Origin: Stromatinia cepivora
Lineage: Eukaryota; Ascomycota; Leotiomycetes; Helotiales; Sclerotiniaceae
Direction of reading: 5' to 3'
Length of the DNA stretch: 64,000 nt
Assembly: GCA_014898415.1 (NCBI GenBank)
Contig: RCTD01000032.1
Span: 186,001 to 250,000, forward strand
The notes under the pieces: model-generated
What the model saw: the letters and a program-made list of their open reading frames with translations, nothing else
What the model was told of the DNA's origin: nothing
The model's database searches: none
Part shown: positions 1 through 13,618 of the stretch, one piece after another
Layout: the number at the start of each line of letters is the position of its first letter
Numbering within the stretch: position 1 is the first letter of the stretch
Translations under genes and position numbers: made by a program

Positions 1-421
1 ATGATGAAGCTGCCGCAGCAGGATCATAATTTGGTGCTGAGCTTTCTGTACCAGTAAGATAAACCGACCAGTAAAGTTTCGTACCACCACACATCTCTGT
101 ATCAATACCAGCACAAGGACTATTGCACTTTGAATCGTCGACTAAATTAGCTGCTGGAGGAAGATCATCACCACACCAACACTCATCACTGTTGTATGTT
201 GCTTGAACTGCATAATCGGCAGGTACACATTGTGTTTGACAATATCCTTTACTGTTGTATGTGTATGTTGAATTCTTGGTCAATCCATCACCCGACGAAA
301 AACATCCTTTATATGTTAAAGTCTTATATTGGCGTGTGTATAATTCTGGAGATGGTGCAGCGATTGCATTGCTAACTAAGGCAGTAGCAGCGATGATAGC
401 GAGAGTAGATATCGACTTCAT
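1..421 (-). CDS. WSC-domain cell-wall stress sensor (N-terminal part, cut by window edge)
   Basis: Reading the minus strand from the ATG at 421-419 gives about 140 open codons running off the left edge. Residues 1-22 form a signal peptide (MKSISTLAIIAATALVSNAIA). A Cys-rich module follows, from about residue 34 to 115, with the WSC pattern: YKGCFS, then GYCQTQC, ECWCGDDLPP, and paired Cys in SPCAGIDTEMCGG. WSC domains are extracellular carbohydrate-binding modules found in yeast Wsc1-4 sensors, which report wall stress to Rho1/Pkc1, and in some secreted fungal proteins. The start of an Ala/Ser-rich stretch is seen at the edge, as expected before a Ser/Thr-rich stalk. The transmembrane segment and tail that would separate a sensor from a secreted WSC protein lie outside the window. 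No intron is needed in the visible part. Confidence 0.88.
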   Translation of the reverse strand, partial: MKSISTLAIIAATALVSNAIAAPSPELYTRQYKTLTYKGCFSSGDGLTKNSTYTYNSKGYCQTQCVPADYAVQATYNSDECWCGDDLPPAANLVDDSKCNSPCAGIDTEMCGGTKLYWSVYLTGTESSAPNYDPAAAASS

Positions 422-1090
422 GATGAATGATTTGATTTGGCCGTGGCCTTTCTTTCGTTATATGTTGATGAAATCGAATCGATCGGTCGCGATGGCGATG
501 AGGTTTACCGTGAGATGTTATTTGTATGATGATAGAAGGTTGGTTTATTTAAGATCGGTCGTCCGTTTTGTGTTGGAAGGTAAGTTGGTCTTCGTAAGAT
601 GACCGGCGAGAGGGAGATAACAATCACGAGAGAAACGTATTGTCGAAATAACGAGTGAATCGACGTGTGCTAATCTGCGAAATGTATCGTGATTTGTTTT
701 GGTGTATCGAATAATTAGAAAGAGGTTGGAAAATTGATGATCGATTGTGATTTTCCTGTCGATGCTTCGAAAGGAGGGTAAAGGTCAGGTCAATAATCTC
801 CTGGTCGTCCGGTGTTGGATGAGTAGAGGAAAGAAAATCGGATGATGCTGGAATGAAGGTTGGAAAAAATAGACCGCAAGCAATAAAGTAAACGAATGTT
901 TGGCGGTATTTTAGAAACGAGAAGGAATGAAAAAAAGAGAAGAATAGGAAATCAACACAAGAGAATGTAAATCATCGAAAACGACAGTTTGAATTAAATT
1001 ATTCTTATGCCGTTAACGATGAGAGAAGATTTCCAAATTCTTTTTTTCTTTTTTCGAAAAAGGGATTCGTTGTTTAAGGGGAATGGAGAT

Positions 1091-1170
1091 GTGAGTAGTG
1101 AGTAGTGAGTAGTGAGTAATGAGTAGTGAGTAGTGAGTAGGGTAGTGAGTAGTAGTGAGTAGTGAGTAGA
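1091..1170. repeat. Heptamer tandem repeat (GTGAGTA)n
   Basis: About ten imperfect copies of a 7-nt unit, gtgagta, are interrupted by one gtgagtaat variant and one shortened unit. It lies about 0.7 kb upstream of the WSC start codon. Confidence 0.9.
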
Positions 1171-1231
1171 GTGTGAGAATAAGTGTGAGAGTTGTTTAGT
1201 TTGTTTGATGAATGAATTTAGGAAGAGCAGT

Positions 1232-1268
1232 TGATTGATGATTGATTGATTGATTTGATTTGATTGAT
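1232..1268. repeat. Short (GATT)n/(TTGAT)n microsatellite
   Basis: A run of gatt and ttgat units lies between the heptamer repeat and the telomere-like repeat. It is simple sequence only. Confidence 0.8.
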
Positions 1269-1497
1269 GAAAGGGTTTAGGTTTACCTAGTCCTCAGATT
1301 CTTTGGATGGTTTGGTTAGATGAAATTGTGCGTGAGAAGGGAGTTGGTATGCGTATGTGTAAAAAAAAGTGGGAATTTGGGGGGGGGGAAAGATGAAAGA
1401 GATGGTACCTGAATACTTTTCGTAGTGTATTCCGTATGGAGTATGAAAAGGATTGATATGAGTGGTTCAAAGTGGATGTATATGAGTGGAGGTTAAT

Positions 1498-1567
1498 ATT
1501 TTAGGGTATTTAGGGTATTTAGGGTATTTAGGGTATTTAGGGTATTTAGGGTATTTAGGGTATTTAA
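1498..1567. repeat. 9-bp tandem repeat TTTAGGGTA containing the telomeric hexamer
   Basis: Seven near-perfect copies of tttagggta are followed by a decayed copy (tatttaaggg). Each unit contains TTAGGG, the usual filamentous-fungal telomere hexamer, but the 9-bp period is not that of a telomere, so this is an interstitial minisatellite and not a chromosome end. Confidence 0.9.
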
Positions 1568-2819
1568 GGGTTGTGCTCAGATATGATCTTGGTTGGTGAA
1601 TTTATTCATTTATTTTTCTAATTTTCTGCCTGATTCTCTCTGATTGGTGGTTGGTGTTGGTTTAAAAAAAGGTACAAAGGTCGGTACGCAGGTACGCAGG
1701 TACGGATGGATAAGGGATGGACGTGGCAGTAACTAAAAGAGGGTCTTGCTTTAAGGATTTGATTAGTCAGTTAAACTTCTTTAATTGATTGGTTCTTTCT
1801 TATGCTATGCTGAACAATCACTTGTCAGTCTGCACTCCGTATTGCAAAGCCCTGAACCTGATCTACCTTTTAGATTCAACTTAAGTTACATTTATTCCCT
1901 TTAGATTCAATCTAAGTTACGCTTATTCCCCTTAGATTTCCATCTAATCTTTTCTACTTTCAGCTTATTGACATGATTTTGGCGGGAGTAGACGCGTTTT
2001 GAAGTTGATTTTGTTTACTTTTTTTTTTGTAAATCCGTTCTTTTCTTCTTACTAGCTTTGTTGTCAAAGTTCAACTGGTTCAGATGAATTATATATAAAT
2101 GGAATGACGAATTGTATGCATAGCCTCACAACACGATGAAGACTGCTTTTTTGTGAATGACTTCGCGATTCAGTTGACCTTTCAATTCAATTGATCATTT
2201 TTTTCAGGATACGATCATTCGGCATAATTCATTTCTTTACTAAAGGATAAACCTGGACTTTGTATAACTCATCCAAAGTTAAATATGAATCTCCATGGAT
2301 CATTTCCAAACTCATCAAGGGTATTTGAGTGGAGTGAAGGTCATTAAGGCGTGATGTGGACACCGGGTTCAAGAGAAATGGTGGCTTGGTTCTTGGTTTG
2401 CATATGGGAAATTACCCATCACTAGGATTCTCCGTATTGAATATTCCACTGTAATGATTTCTTATCATTGGTCAATTATTTTCATTATTTTATACCGATC
2501 ATAAAAGATGTACATAATACTCAACATCATTCATACTTCAACTCCTCACTCAATTCATTAACTAATTATTACTTGAGACCATTTCTACGAAAAGGGTTAC
2601 AAAACATGGGTTCCTACAACCACCAAATTATATCTTTAGAAATGATCGCTGCAACCCTGTTTGATAATAATAAAAATAATAATAATAATAAGAACGCGTG
2701 ATTCGTGAACCACATGGAAAATACGAAATCTGTTTTTAAAATAAGATTCCCAATCCCATCCAACATCCAAATTCAATCTAGCCAAAAGGTTCATCTCGCC
2801 CAGTTACTAGGTAGTCATT

Positions 2820-2833
2820 CCCCCCCCCCCCCC
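2820..2833. repeat. Poly-C tract of about 14 nt
   Basis: An uninterrupted C run in otherwise AT-rich intergenic DNA. Its length is prone to sequencing error. Confidence 0.85.
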
Positions 2834-2933
2834 AATTCTTTCAATCATCAAGTTCTAGACACTCAAGGACCCATCGGTAAGGAGATGTCGAATTCGCCAT
2901 GACCGAAAGTGGACAATAGGTTTTCCGATTCTA

Positions 2934-2970
2934 CGGAAACATTGGGAAACATTGGGAAACATTGGGAAGC
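2934..2970. repeat. 10-bp tandem repeat (acattgggaa)3
   Basis: Three consecutive copies of acattgggaa with a partial copy in front, in a non-coding region. Confidence 0.85.
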
Positions 2971-4510
2971 CCTTTACCTTTTTTTACCCGATTTCATGAT
3001 TATCACTCATGTAACTTGGATTGTGTCTTGCATATTTTATCAGGGCTTCTGGCCAAAGCAAAAATAACTAAATTGATCAATTGATCGTGGACTTCTCTTA
3101 CATACTATACTTATACCCTATTTCATACTGTTACCTTTCTCGGTATCATCGGTACAAAATCCGGATCAACCAAATCTCTCTACTCTATATTTACCTACCT
3201 ATAGAGAGTGCAGTAAGGTAAGGAAAGACGTCCGTTTCTTCAAAAGAAAAAGCAAGTCGGCGATATACAAAATAATTTATCCAACTTGAGATTGGAATAT
3301 CATTACAAAGTTACTATCTAGGTAGCATTCAACAACCACGACGACTACCCTTAAGTCATATGCCACATTACCGGATCATTCGGAGTAAATCGAAGAGAAA
3401 AGAAGATGATGAAACTCCTATTCCACTTTGACTTTTGACTTTTATTTCAAACTAGAGATTTTCCATGCCGTCCATACCTTGTACTATATATGATCATCCA
3501 TCATCATTACCATATTCATCACTTCACAAGCCCGACAAGCTGATGATGCCGACGATACGAAAAGTATAATTTCAATACTCGAACTAGGGAATTATGTAAG
3601 ATGGTGCTTTTTGCATGCTTCCCACCGTGCCAGAAGTCATCAAGACGGGAATTCCACAGAGCATTTTCCAATATTGTAAGGAAGTTCAGTCATCGGGTTC
3701 ATCAATACGGAATACGGAATTCAGTCGTCAAGAAAAAGGCCGGGGATTGATAATACACAAACAATAACAATATATCAGAAAATGGCCAAAATCCTCCATC
3801 GATTATTTACCTACAGCCAGCTCTACAATAACGCATCTATTCCGTATACCTATTTGTATCTTTAAAACTCTTTTTCTCCGTAGAATCTAGAGCCAACATA
3901 CAGAGTTATAAGGCAGGTGAATAATGTAGTAACTAAAACACCTTAGTAATATCTACCTACTAAATCAGTAATTAGTAATTAGTAATTATACGAACTTTTG
4001 AATTGTATCTATGGAGTACCGGTACTTGGTGAGAAGCGTTAACTCGGTTTGATCGTGACTTTTCAATTCATTTTCATCCTATATATTTCATAACCTTAGA
4101 ATTGTTTGATCCTTTTGTTTCGCTTTTCTTGGGTAGTAAGTAGGATTGATTATATTATTTGGTTTGATTTTTCCTGCGAGGGAGGAGGGTTAGTGTATTG
4201 TATGTTCACACCTGTTCACACCTTTTCATCATGGTATATCATAACAAATAAACAGCTTTCTCAACTCTTGACTCTCAACTCATGATTCTTGAAGATATAA
4301 AACTACAATACCCAAAAATACCTACCCATCCCATACAAAGACTATCCAAAACCCCTAAGCATCGAAGATCTTACATAAAAACTCACCATTCATTCATTCA
4401 TCCCATCTCCAAAAACCAACCAAGATCGAATACCTAGGTAGCTATGGTAAATCAGCAATCCAACGAATCCCTACAATCAATTAATCATCGATTTCCTCCC
4501 TTTCCTTCCC

Positions 4511-4548
4511 AATACATACATACATACATACATAATACATACATACAT
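4511..4548. repeat. (ATAC)n microsatellite
   Basis: Two runs of the tetranucleotide atac/cata are separated by a single slipped unit. Confidence 0.85.
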
Positions 4549-7500
4549 CCTCAACAGAACATTCCACAAGTTTTATGATACCTAGTTGTTGACTTTGAAT
4601 GCGTGGTTTTGTGAGGGGAGATATTTCGCTAGTGCGCTCTCAATGCTTGGGAAGGTTCTACCTTTTCTTTAGAGTTTTGATGTGCTATTGATGGTTTTGA
4701 GATTTTGATATTTTGGAGAAAAAAAGAAAGGAAGGGCCTATTGGACAAATCAATTGATCGTCTGAAGTTTTCTTGATACATACGTTTCGTTCGTTCGTTC
4801 ATTCGTTACCTCTTCCTCTCCAATTCTTTTCCTTCTCGTAATCACTCTATACACATCATTTATATCTATGTCATCACGTACCCATATACCTACTCATAAT
4901 TCACTATCAGTTAGAACTTAGGTAGCTATGTGTACCCCACTAAAATGAGAGATCTCCTCAGATCATCAGGTGTGCGTTGTATCGATCTGCAGATTTGCGG
5001 ATTTGAAACGGGGGGAAGGGGAAGCGGGAAGGAGAATAAAGGGTTTCTTGGTTGTTGATTTTTGATTTATGACTTTGTGTTGGTTGAGTGTGCTTTTTAT
5101 TGGGCGAATATTTTTTCTAATTCTAATTCTATTCCTATTTCTATTCTTTATCAGGAAGATTTACTCGAGTAAGAGTACAAGAAAATAATTACTACTACAA
5201 ATCATTGAAACTGGATATTCGATCTTTCTTCTACTTACATATACAGATGAAAATGAAAATGAAAGTTCATAACCACAGCCGTAGTTGATAAGTAGATAAT
5301 CAGATGAATGATCCACTCATCCAATCATATATTTTTCACCTGCAATCCTTCATTCCTTCCTGGAGTTGTGTAGCTAGACTAGCATTACACTCCTATTCCC
5401 ATGTGTTTTGTTTTGTTTCGTTTTGTCTTGTCTTGTTTAACTTTGTTTTGTTTTATGTAATCTAGTAATCAGGATCGATTCTTATTTATTCTCGGGATTT
5501 CCGGAGACGAAGGATGGAGATCGCGGTTTGGATTGGGGATAGAGATGGGAGGGAGAAGGAGGGGAGGTATATGTAAGCGGGGTTTTGTTCTCGCTCGGTT
5601 TTACTTTGTGCTGTGCGATACAAGGTAAGTGTGCATTGGTTGAATTGGAGTGGAGGGAACTGGATTGAGAGCATAGTCAGGTAATGTCCGGTGATCATTC
5701 ACATGAATATTGATTGATTGGACTATAAGCTCTTGGGAATATCCATATACACCCCGTAAGAATTGAATCAGCATCTTCTAAATACCACTCTACCAGGAAA
5801 TTATATATTTCATCCTCTCTCTTTTTAATATGCAATCCCATTTCCCCTCACAAGTAACAAGGAACTTTGAGGAATCCAAGAGATCAAAACGGCCTAGCTA
5901 GCTAACTAACTAGGTCGTGGTATTGTGGTTATATCATATCATTAAATCCAAATCCAAATCCAAATCTCCATCTTAAGAAAACATTTCACCGTTTCTGCGT
6001 TTTTTTGTATCGGCTAGGTTCAGTTTCGATATGATATGGTAATGGAGAGAATGGTATTGGGTGTTTGTTTCATGTGTCTGTTTTATCCTATATGTATTAT
6101 CTATCCCATCCCTATCTCTCTCCCAATACCCAGATTCCGTTTCATTCCTAACTTTGTGATCAATTTTATCTGGAATACAGTAAACACTGATGGTACTGTG
6201 TGAAGTCGTCTGCAGGAGGGGCAAGAGAAATTTCTGGGTGAGTGCTTTCGCTTGCGGATTGTTGATATTGGATGATGGAGTTTAGATATTGGGGTCGGCG
6301 AGAGGCGGGAAGGAGGTGTATTGAACATTCGCTTGGGGCCTGTGATGTTGGGCCCCGGGAAAGAAGAGGCGTTCTGGTAAGTGTACGAGCACAAGCTCAA
6401 CATCTTATATGATATAGCACTCACTCAAAAGACGTTGTGGCGCAGGTAGGTGGTTTCGGTTTTACAATCCGATTGTATTATATCTTACTTTTATGCTAAA
6501 GATTCGATGGGAATTTATTATTTTTATTTATTCCGGAGAATATATAGTCAGATTAGCTCTTTTGGTTTTGTGGCGGTATTATTGCTGTTATCGGAGTTTC
6601 TGGATTATTATTAGTTATTTAATATATTGTTCATCCATTCATTTTAATGATATAATTATTATATCTTTTCGTATATATGATATATCATACCTCCTCTCTC
6701 ACTGCCTCATTCAAATGTAACTCATATCTTAAATGCACAAACGTATGTATTTAATAGGTAGTTTGAGTTGAAGATTTTGTTTGTAGATTCCTATGCATAT
6801 AATATTGGGAGAGATGAGTCTGTTGTTGTGTTGCGTCAATTCCTTTTTGGTGTTCTAAATCAGTGGATAGATGGGCGTTTATATACTGGGTTTGTTTAGT
6901 TTGGATTGGGTTGGATGAGGGGATGGGGGTGAATAAGGACACTGGAAGTGAATAACGTGGGAAGGTGAATTGAAGGCGTCTGGGAAATAAATAGGGGCCT
7001 TATATGTGAGATTTGAAAAGATACCGCATAGGAATAACAGAATGAATTAGATGGCTTCTAATCCTGAATGTTGTACAGTTGTACGTATTCATTCATTCCA
7101 TTCCACTTACACACACTCCCATATAGCCCAGGTATTCAATATCTCCGCTCTCCTCTTCCCTCCTATTTTCCTTCTCCTTCCTCTTTCTATTTCCTTTCTT
7201 TATATATCTCTCTTCTTTCCCGCTGGGCTGTGGTCAAAAAAATGAACGCAATAACACCCTAGCGATGCTGGAAGGAAGTAATTGGCGGTATCGAGGATAT
7301 CGATATCAGTATTGTGCTAGGGTGGGCATGCAGTCTGTTGAGCAGTAGGTAACAAGTGCTTCCTAGTTAGTGTAGAGGCCTTTCGAGTGAATCAAATCAT
7401 TTAATGTTTTTTCTGTTTATATTTTCTTGTTATTATTGATTTTATGAATTTATTATTGTTAGTTTTTATATATATACATACTATCATCTAAGGTCTTACA

Positions 7501-10500
7501 ATATCGCATCCCATCATACCCCTCAATCCTAATTCCTTACTTACTTTTGATCCTTTCTGCCTCAATATATTATTCTTTACATTCTCCATCATCATCCATC
7601 ATCTATTATCCACAGCAAAACAAAAACTGCAACTCAATTAAAGATTACAAGATAAGAAGCCACCATATTACACTTTTGAAAATCTTGCATACGCTTATCG
7701 AATTTGTTATTCTTAATAGATGCATGATGGGGAGTTTATATATCAAATAGTTGAAGATAGGCTGGGTGGTTTGAAGCGCGGGGGCTATTAAGGGGAGTAG
7801 TTAATAGGAGATGAATGAAGACGGAACTGGAAAGCAGGAGAAAGAAAGAGGAGGTTTGCTGCGCAAAGGAGGGGGAAAGGGAGAGTGGGGGTATTTGGCG
7901 AATAAACAGCTCAGTTACCCAGCAACTATTTATACAGTTTGTTAAACTCTATATATATTCTTTAATTATATCTACTCTTGTTTATTGGATGAAGGCAGAG
8001 ATCAAATTTGATCGAAATCTCGATTCGATTTCTCCATGTTGGATATACCTAGTTTCTTTGGAATACTTGCAGGAATGCGATTTAACAGTATAATGAGAAA
8101 ATAAAAATGAAGTGATATGTATCCGGTATTCATGATATAATATAGGAGTGTTTGCTCTTATCTCCAAATTCTTGTCCTTTGATATCCTCTAATATATCAC
8201 ATATTTTACCCTCTGTATCCACCATCTTTATCCATCAACCACCCACAAATCATAACGTTCTCTCCTGTCCTCCGCACGAGAAAAAAATAAAAAATAATAA
8301 TCAAAGACAGAAACCATTGTAGCAGGCTCTTTTGTTCTCTCGATGGATATTCAAAGGGGGCTTAGGTAGTGAGATGTTGTGCATGGAAAATAGAAAAATG
8401 TCGGGGATGGAAAATGGAGGGAAGGAAATGATGGATTGGAGAGGATGGTGAATGAGGAGTTTAATCATGAAAATGAGCTTTCAAAGAAGGGGTAAGAAGG
8501 ATTTGATAGGTATGATGATTAGTTTTAATAATGTTTATTCACTTTATTCACTCACTTCTACCACCTCATTCACTTCCACTTTCTCGACTCATCTTCATAC
8601 CATCTTTTATTCCTCTTACAGCCTTCTTTTCTCAAACGTACTCCAACCTCCTCCTTCCACATAAAAACACCCACTTCCAAAGCCTGAAACCAACAGCTCA
8701 CAGACAGATTGTAAACACTGTGGTGAGCATGGTGGACTTAGTAGGAGCAATTGGTACTTTGAAGATTGTGTTTTTTGGGCCACCGGGTTCTTCAGAAGGA
8801 GTTGTGATATTTGGAAAGGAAGGAGTGTTGTTAGGATGATACAGAGATAGAAGGATTCATAAGATGGGATAAGATGAGATGATATCATGTACTATCATCC
8901 CTTTATATTTATATCACAAAACCATCTCCACATACCATCCAAAAATCTCGAGGTGTCGACACGGATATGAATAGGAGCTTAAACACATGCCACAATACAC
9001 AAAGCTTTGCTTTCAATTATCATAATCAGTAGGATAGGATGGCGTTGAGATTTTAAATGATAAATGTTGGGAAGCTTAAGTTGAGGAGTATTCACTATCC
9101 TCCTTCCCAACAAACCCCCCTCATGTTAATGCGGGGAGTAAAAGGATTAAAGGGATTTCGGAATGATGGTTTTGAGCTTAAGGTGTGCAATGGAATTCAA
9201 GCGAGAGGTAGGGAATTTCTAAATAGAACTGTTTTATGCTTTGTGCCTGGTTTGGAGAGTAGACTATTGATTTGATTGGTGGGTAAAAGTTAGAGTTGGA
9301 GTTAGAGTTGGGATGTGGTTGGGTATGGATGGATGGGAGTCAATGAGAGTCGATGGCATGAGAGTGGATATAGCTGTCGTTTACAGAGATGAGATGAGGA
9401 GTTTCCCTCCCCATTGTACAACTAGTCTTGATTTTGGTTTGCAGCATTAAACCAAAAAGCCACCTGTCGTTCAGCACATAATCCAATGAACCAGGTTCCT
9501 GAAGTGCGTGAAGATCCCTCTCTGTAGGTTTTTATAGAGGGGGATGAGAGGGTCTTCTCTTTGTGTTATTCACTCTATTTGGTACCTACCATCGGAATAA
9601 AAAGTACATGATTCAATTCAATACATTTCTACTCCCAATGTACGATGTACGGTGAATTATTGCGGCTCATGAACTAATAGTACAGCACAAGAAATTCGAG
9701 GGATGTGGGGAATGGAAGGGAGGGTCTCACGGTTGTTTGTGGGAGAATATTAGGTTGGTGGGATAGAGAGGAATTGCATTGGGGAAGTGGATAGGGGGGA
9801 AGCAGAATTTGTAAGATAGGATGGGATGGTATAGGAAGATAAATGATATTGAATATTTCTTATCTTTTCCCAAATTTTGATTGTTATTTACAATAACGAT
9901 TGTGATGATTGGACGAATAGTTTGGTTTGTATACCAATACTCTTGATTTGAAATATAGATGAAATTAAACTATTTTCTCCTTTTTCCTTTGATACACATA
10001 TAAGTTTAAAATCTTTTCTTGTCTTCTCGATTGTTTCTATCGGATACTGATCTCTTCCAATGGGACTTCTTATAGAAGTGAGATGATGAATTGGGGACCT
10101 TGGATTGCATTATTCACCTTGTTCACCAATTCTCATTCTCACCAATTCTCATTCTCGTTCTAAGAATACTTGGTGAATTACTCTTAAGGGTATGATTCAT
10201 TTTTGCTGTTTCCAATTCATTCTCTATATAACCTCGAGTCAAAGATATATGTATGTATGTTAAAGACGCCAGGGGTCAAAGGAGTAGAAGTGCCATCTTT
10301 GAGAAATGTGATCGTTTAGTGGGATAAAAGTAAAGAAGATGCCTTATAATAGACAAATCGCTTGTTGTTTATATACAAACTTATAAATGGTTTGGATTTA
10401 CAATGACGAGGTGTTCTGAAAGCCTACATGTTCATCATTCACTATGATCTCTATACGATTTACTGCTCTTTTCAATTTCTATTTTCTGTAAATCATTCAC

Positions 10501-13500
10501 CAGACCCAGCTCCACCTAATCTTGTCCTCATTTAATCCCTACCTCTCTTTGAATTCTCTTACTAATTTTCATCTTCCTCCTATCAAAACAATATTGAAAA
10601 AGTTCTGAAAGATATCGCATAAGTCGTGGTAAGCGTGAGAAAACTTTTTCTGTAATCGTAATTCCTGAGTAGTGTAGGAGCAGAGGTAGATTGGGAGTTA
10701 TCTTAGAGAATGGCTGGAAGAGGAATCATAAGTTTTGTGGACGCAATTGTTGTTGATTTTCAAGATTCTTCTCAATATGATATTGGATGAGAATGCAGTA
10801 AATTCGTGTTAACAAAGGGCAAAATTTGCGAAGCAGAGGCTGTGTTATAGTTGCAGCTCATGTTCACTCTCTTTTCCTAATCGTTGTGCACACGGTAGAG
10901 GTTAGACTATGGTCTTTTTCTTATGTAGCTATCTGTATTATTCTGAAGTTTGTCAGAGAGCTGGAACTTCCTTTTATGGATGATGGGAAACTTCTTGTTT
11001 CGTTAATGAAATCCACTACACCCAGCATTATCATTCACCAATATTCCCAAGTTCTCATATGAATTCTCCTACTTCCAGTTCCAAAGTTAACTATGTAAGG
11101 AATAAGCGAAGGCTCAAAAAACTCTATTCAGTAGTTTTGTCTGCAGCCTGGTGTTAGCAAATTAGGATAGATTTGATTATGAGGAAGGAGATTCTGTTCA
11201 TTGATGAGATTGTATTTTGAAGTTATTTGTTGGTACTTTGAATCTCGGTCTCTTGTCAAATTTCTTGTTGTTATTTCATTGAATTTTCTTTGTGGTCACT
11301 GCTCTTCCTAAACCAAGGCAAGAGTTGTTGACTTGAGGGCCAAAGGGCCCTCCCCGTTTCCTTTAAAAAAACTCTTCTTCTGATGTGTTAGGTTCTTTCA
11401 ATAGAACAGGTACATATGGAAAAATCCCACTTGCCTGGTTGGTATCTTTGAGGTTATTATGGTAGCTGAGACTAGTTTCTTAAGTTGGGAAGTTTCCAAA
11501 TGTTAATGTGCTGTGTTATTCATTATTCTATTCATAAATTACAATAAAATTATATTATTGAATCATTCCCTACTTCACTTCACATCAAATTTATAATAAT
11601 TCACTAAGTGTATTATGTTATTTCTTTTCAATTGGTTTTATAAGAGGCTTTTTCTTTTATCATAAATTATTAGAACAAGTATAGAAGATGTATCCACGTC
11701 CTGATGGATCCTAAGGACTGAGATTAGGTCAAAAGGTTTGCACAATTGAACAGTTTTGGAAATCCTTTTTACATTAAACCCATTAGTCCTAAAAGCTATT
11801 ATAAATAGTCTATAGCTAGTAGCCTTTAATCTTTATGTATTATTTTACTATTACTTCCATCGGCTAGTTGTCCCTATCATGACAATCATCTCATGGACTT
11901 CGGTCTTTTGTTACAGTCATTTAATGAAGAAAGTACCATTATCATTTTATCAGAGTTCTCATTATCCTCAAATTTGAGATATGATGACAATTCAGTTATT
12001 TACAGACCACTACAAAGCTTGCATTTCTGAAGGTTGGAGTTTTTTTTAAAAAAATAAAATTCCTCTTCATTGAGTGTACAAAATATTTGACTATATGCCT
12101 CCTCTGAGCGGGAATTTGACTTATAAATCAAATCTGGGGTATGTTAAACACATTCTGAACAAGTTCATGTAATAATGATGTGCTTGGTAGTAGATTTAAG
12201 ATCTCCTTGGTGGAATATTAGTTTATATATAGATTCACTATTCACAGTATCATAATTTACCTCCCCTTTTATACTCTTTCCTAAAATTATTTCTGCTTAT
12301 GTATAAGGATTTACAGAATCAGAAGAATATCTTAAAAGGTGCTGAGATAAAAAGCTTAAGAAAGGTAAGTTATGGTGTTTGTTGTATTTGATATTCTATT
12401 AAGTGTTTATTCATAAGTATTGACTTATAATTCTCGTTTTATTATATCCTTTTGGAATATTCATTATTGTTAATACGGAAATTAATGTAGTCTTTTTATT
12501 CCATTTCAGTCTGACAACTCAAATAGGATATTAAGTAAATTCGGATGATGGTAAAACAATATATAAAATTATGGATTTGCTATTTGCAAAGCATAAAAAG
12601 AGTTGTTAATTAGTGTGGCCAGAGGAGGTGCCATTTAGGAATTTGGCGTTCAGATTCAATATATTTTGATCGAATGCTTGGAGCATCTTACTTATAGATT
12701 TGACAGACAGAACTTCGAGTAAGGGGTTATTGGTGGTCATGTGGATGATTGAGAACGTGATGTTGAATTCACCATGTCATCTTGTGTTGGGGAATTTCTC
12801 CTCTTTTCTCTTATCGTTCACCAGATCAATGGCGAGAGCCCTGGAGTCCATAATACAGAACTATTTACTCTGCCTTGTTATGTCTCCTTTTTAAGGTACT
12901 TAAAGCTTTAGACTTTTACCAAAAGAAAGCCGAAGGGGCCGGTAAACCATTACAGGGACCTTTTTATGTGTGAGATGGGCTGAAACATCTGCGAATTGCT
13001 TAAAAGGAGGCGCGGAGGGATAGGTGAGATTAAAGAGGGATATATTAGGGCATCTTTGATATTGGCCGGGAGTTTTGGATTGATAATAAGGTGTCCCGTC
13101 CCAACTTCTCACCTCGCCTCTTTTTATCGTTGCTCCTCAAATATTTTTGCTCTCAAATCCTCAAGCTAGTATCTGTCCTCTGCTATATTTGTTAAAAACG
13201 GCTGGAGGCGAACAGCGAGTGGGAGCTGGTAATGGGTAAGGAGTGGCGTGTGGTGATACAGCCAAGTTGACTTGCTTTCGACTTGGAGGAGTGAGCTGGC
13301 TTTTCTAGCAAGGGATTGAGCTGGAGCAGTTGCATTTTTTCTGTCTCACGTTACGTTCCGCTTCCACTTTACGTAATTTCTCCTGCGTACCGAGGCTTGA
13401 ATATCAAGCATTGACGGAACGAGGAAGCTGTGAATTGAAGCTCACTCCCATCACATGCTTCGCCGTAGCAGCAATTGGTAGCCATGTATACTGTTTGCGG

Positions 13501-13618
13501 ATGTCTCGATAGATGTTTCAACGGATTGAATTTCTAGCGCACTAAGCCCATAATTATTCACCTCACCCTATCAACAGATACAAGAAATCTAGTTTGGTTG
13601 TTGGTAGTGCATGGAGAG

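Larger units (their letters stand above)
422..13610. other. Long gene-free stretch upstream of the WSC gene
   Basis: No ORF here has recognisable domains, plausible length or supporting splice structure. The open frames are under about 110 codons and low in complexity. The sequence is unique-looking but rich in pyrimidine tracts, short tandem repeats and recurring TAGGTAG motifs (for example near 3320, 4435 and 4920). The part near the WSC start is presumably its promoter and leader. The section at 11500-12600 is AT-rich, while 12600-13500 is richer in GC but still without a readable gene. Non-coding RNAs or genes made of very short exons cannot be excluded. Confidence 0.6.

Noticed and set aside
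1498..1567. Chromosome end or telomere
   Set aside because: The unit is 9 bp, not TTAGGG, and unique sequence continues on both sides.
5973..6424. Two overlapping minus-strand open frames of 83 and 107 codons
   Set aside because: They overlap in different frames, are of low complexity and show no domain or splice context.
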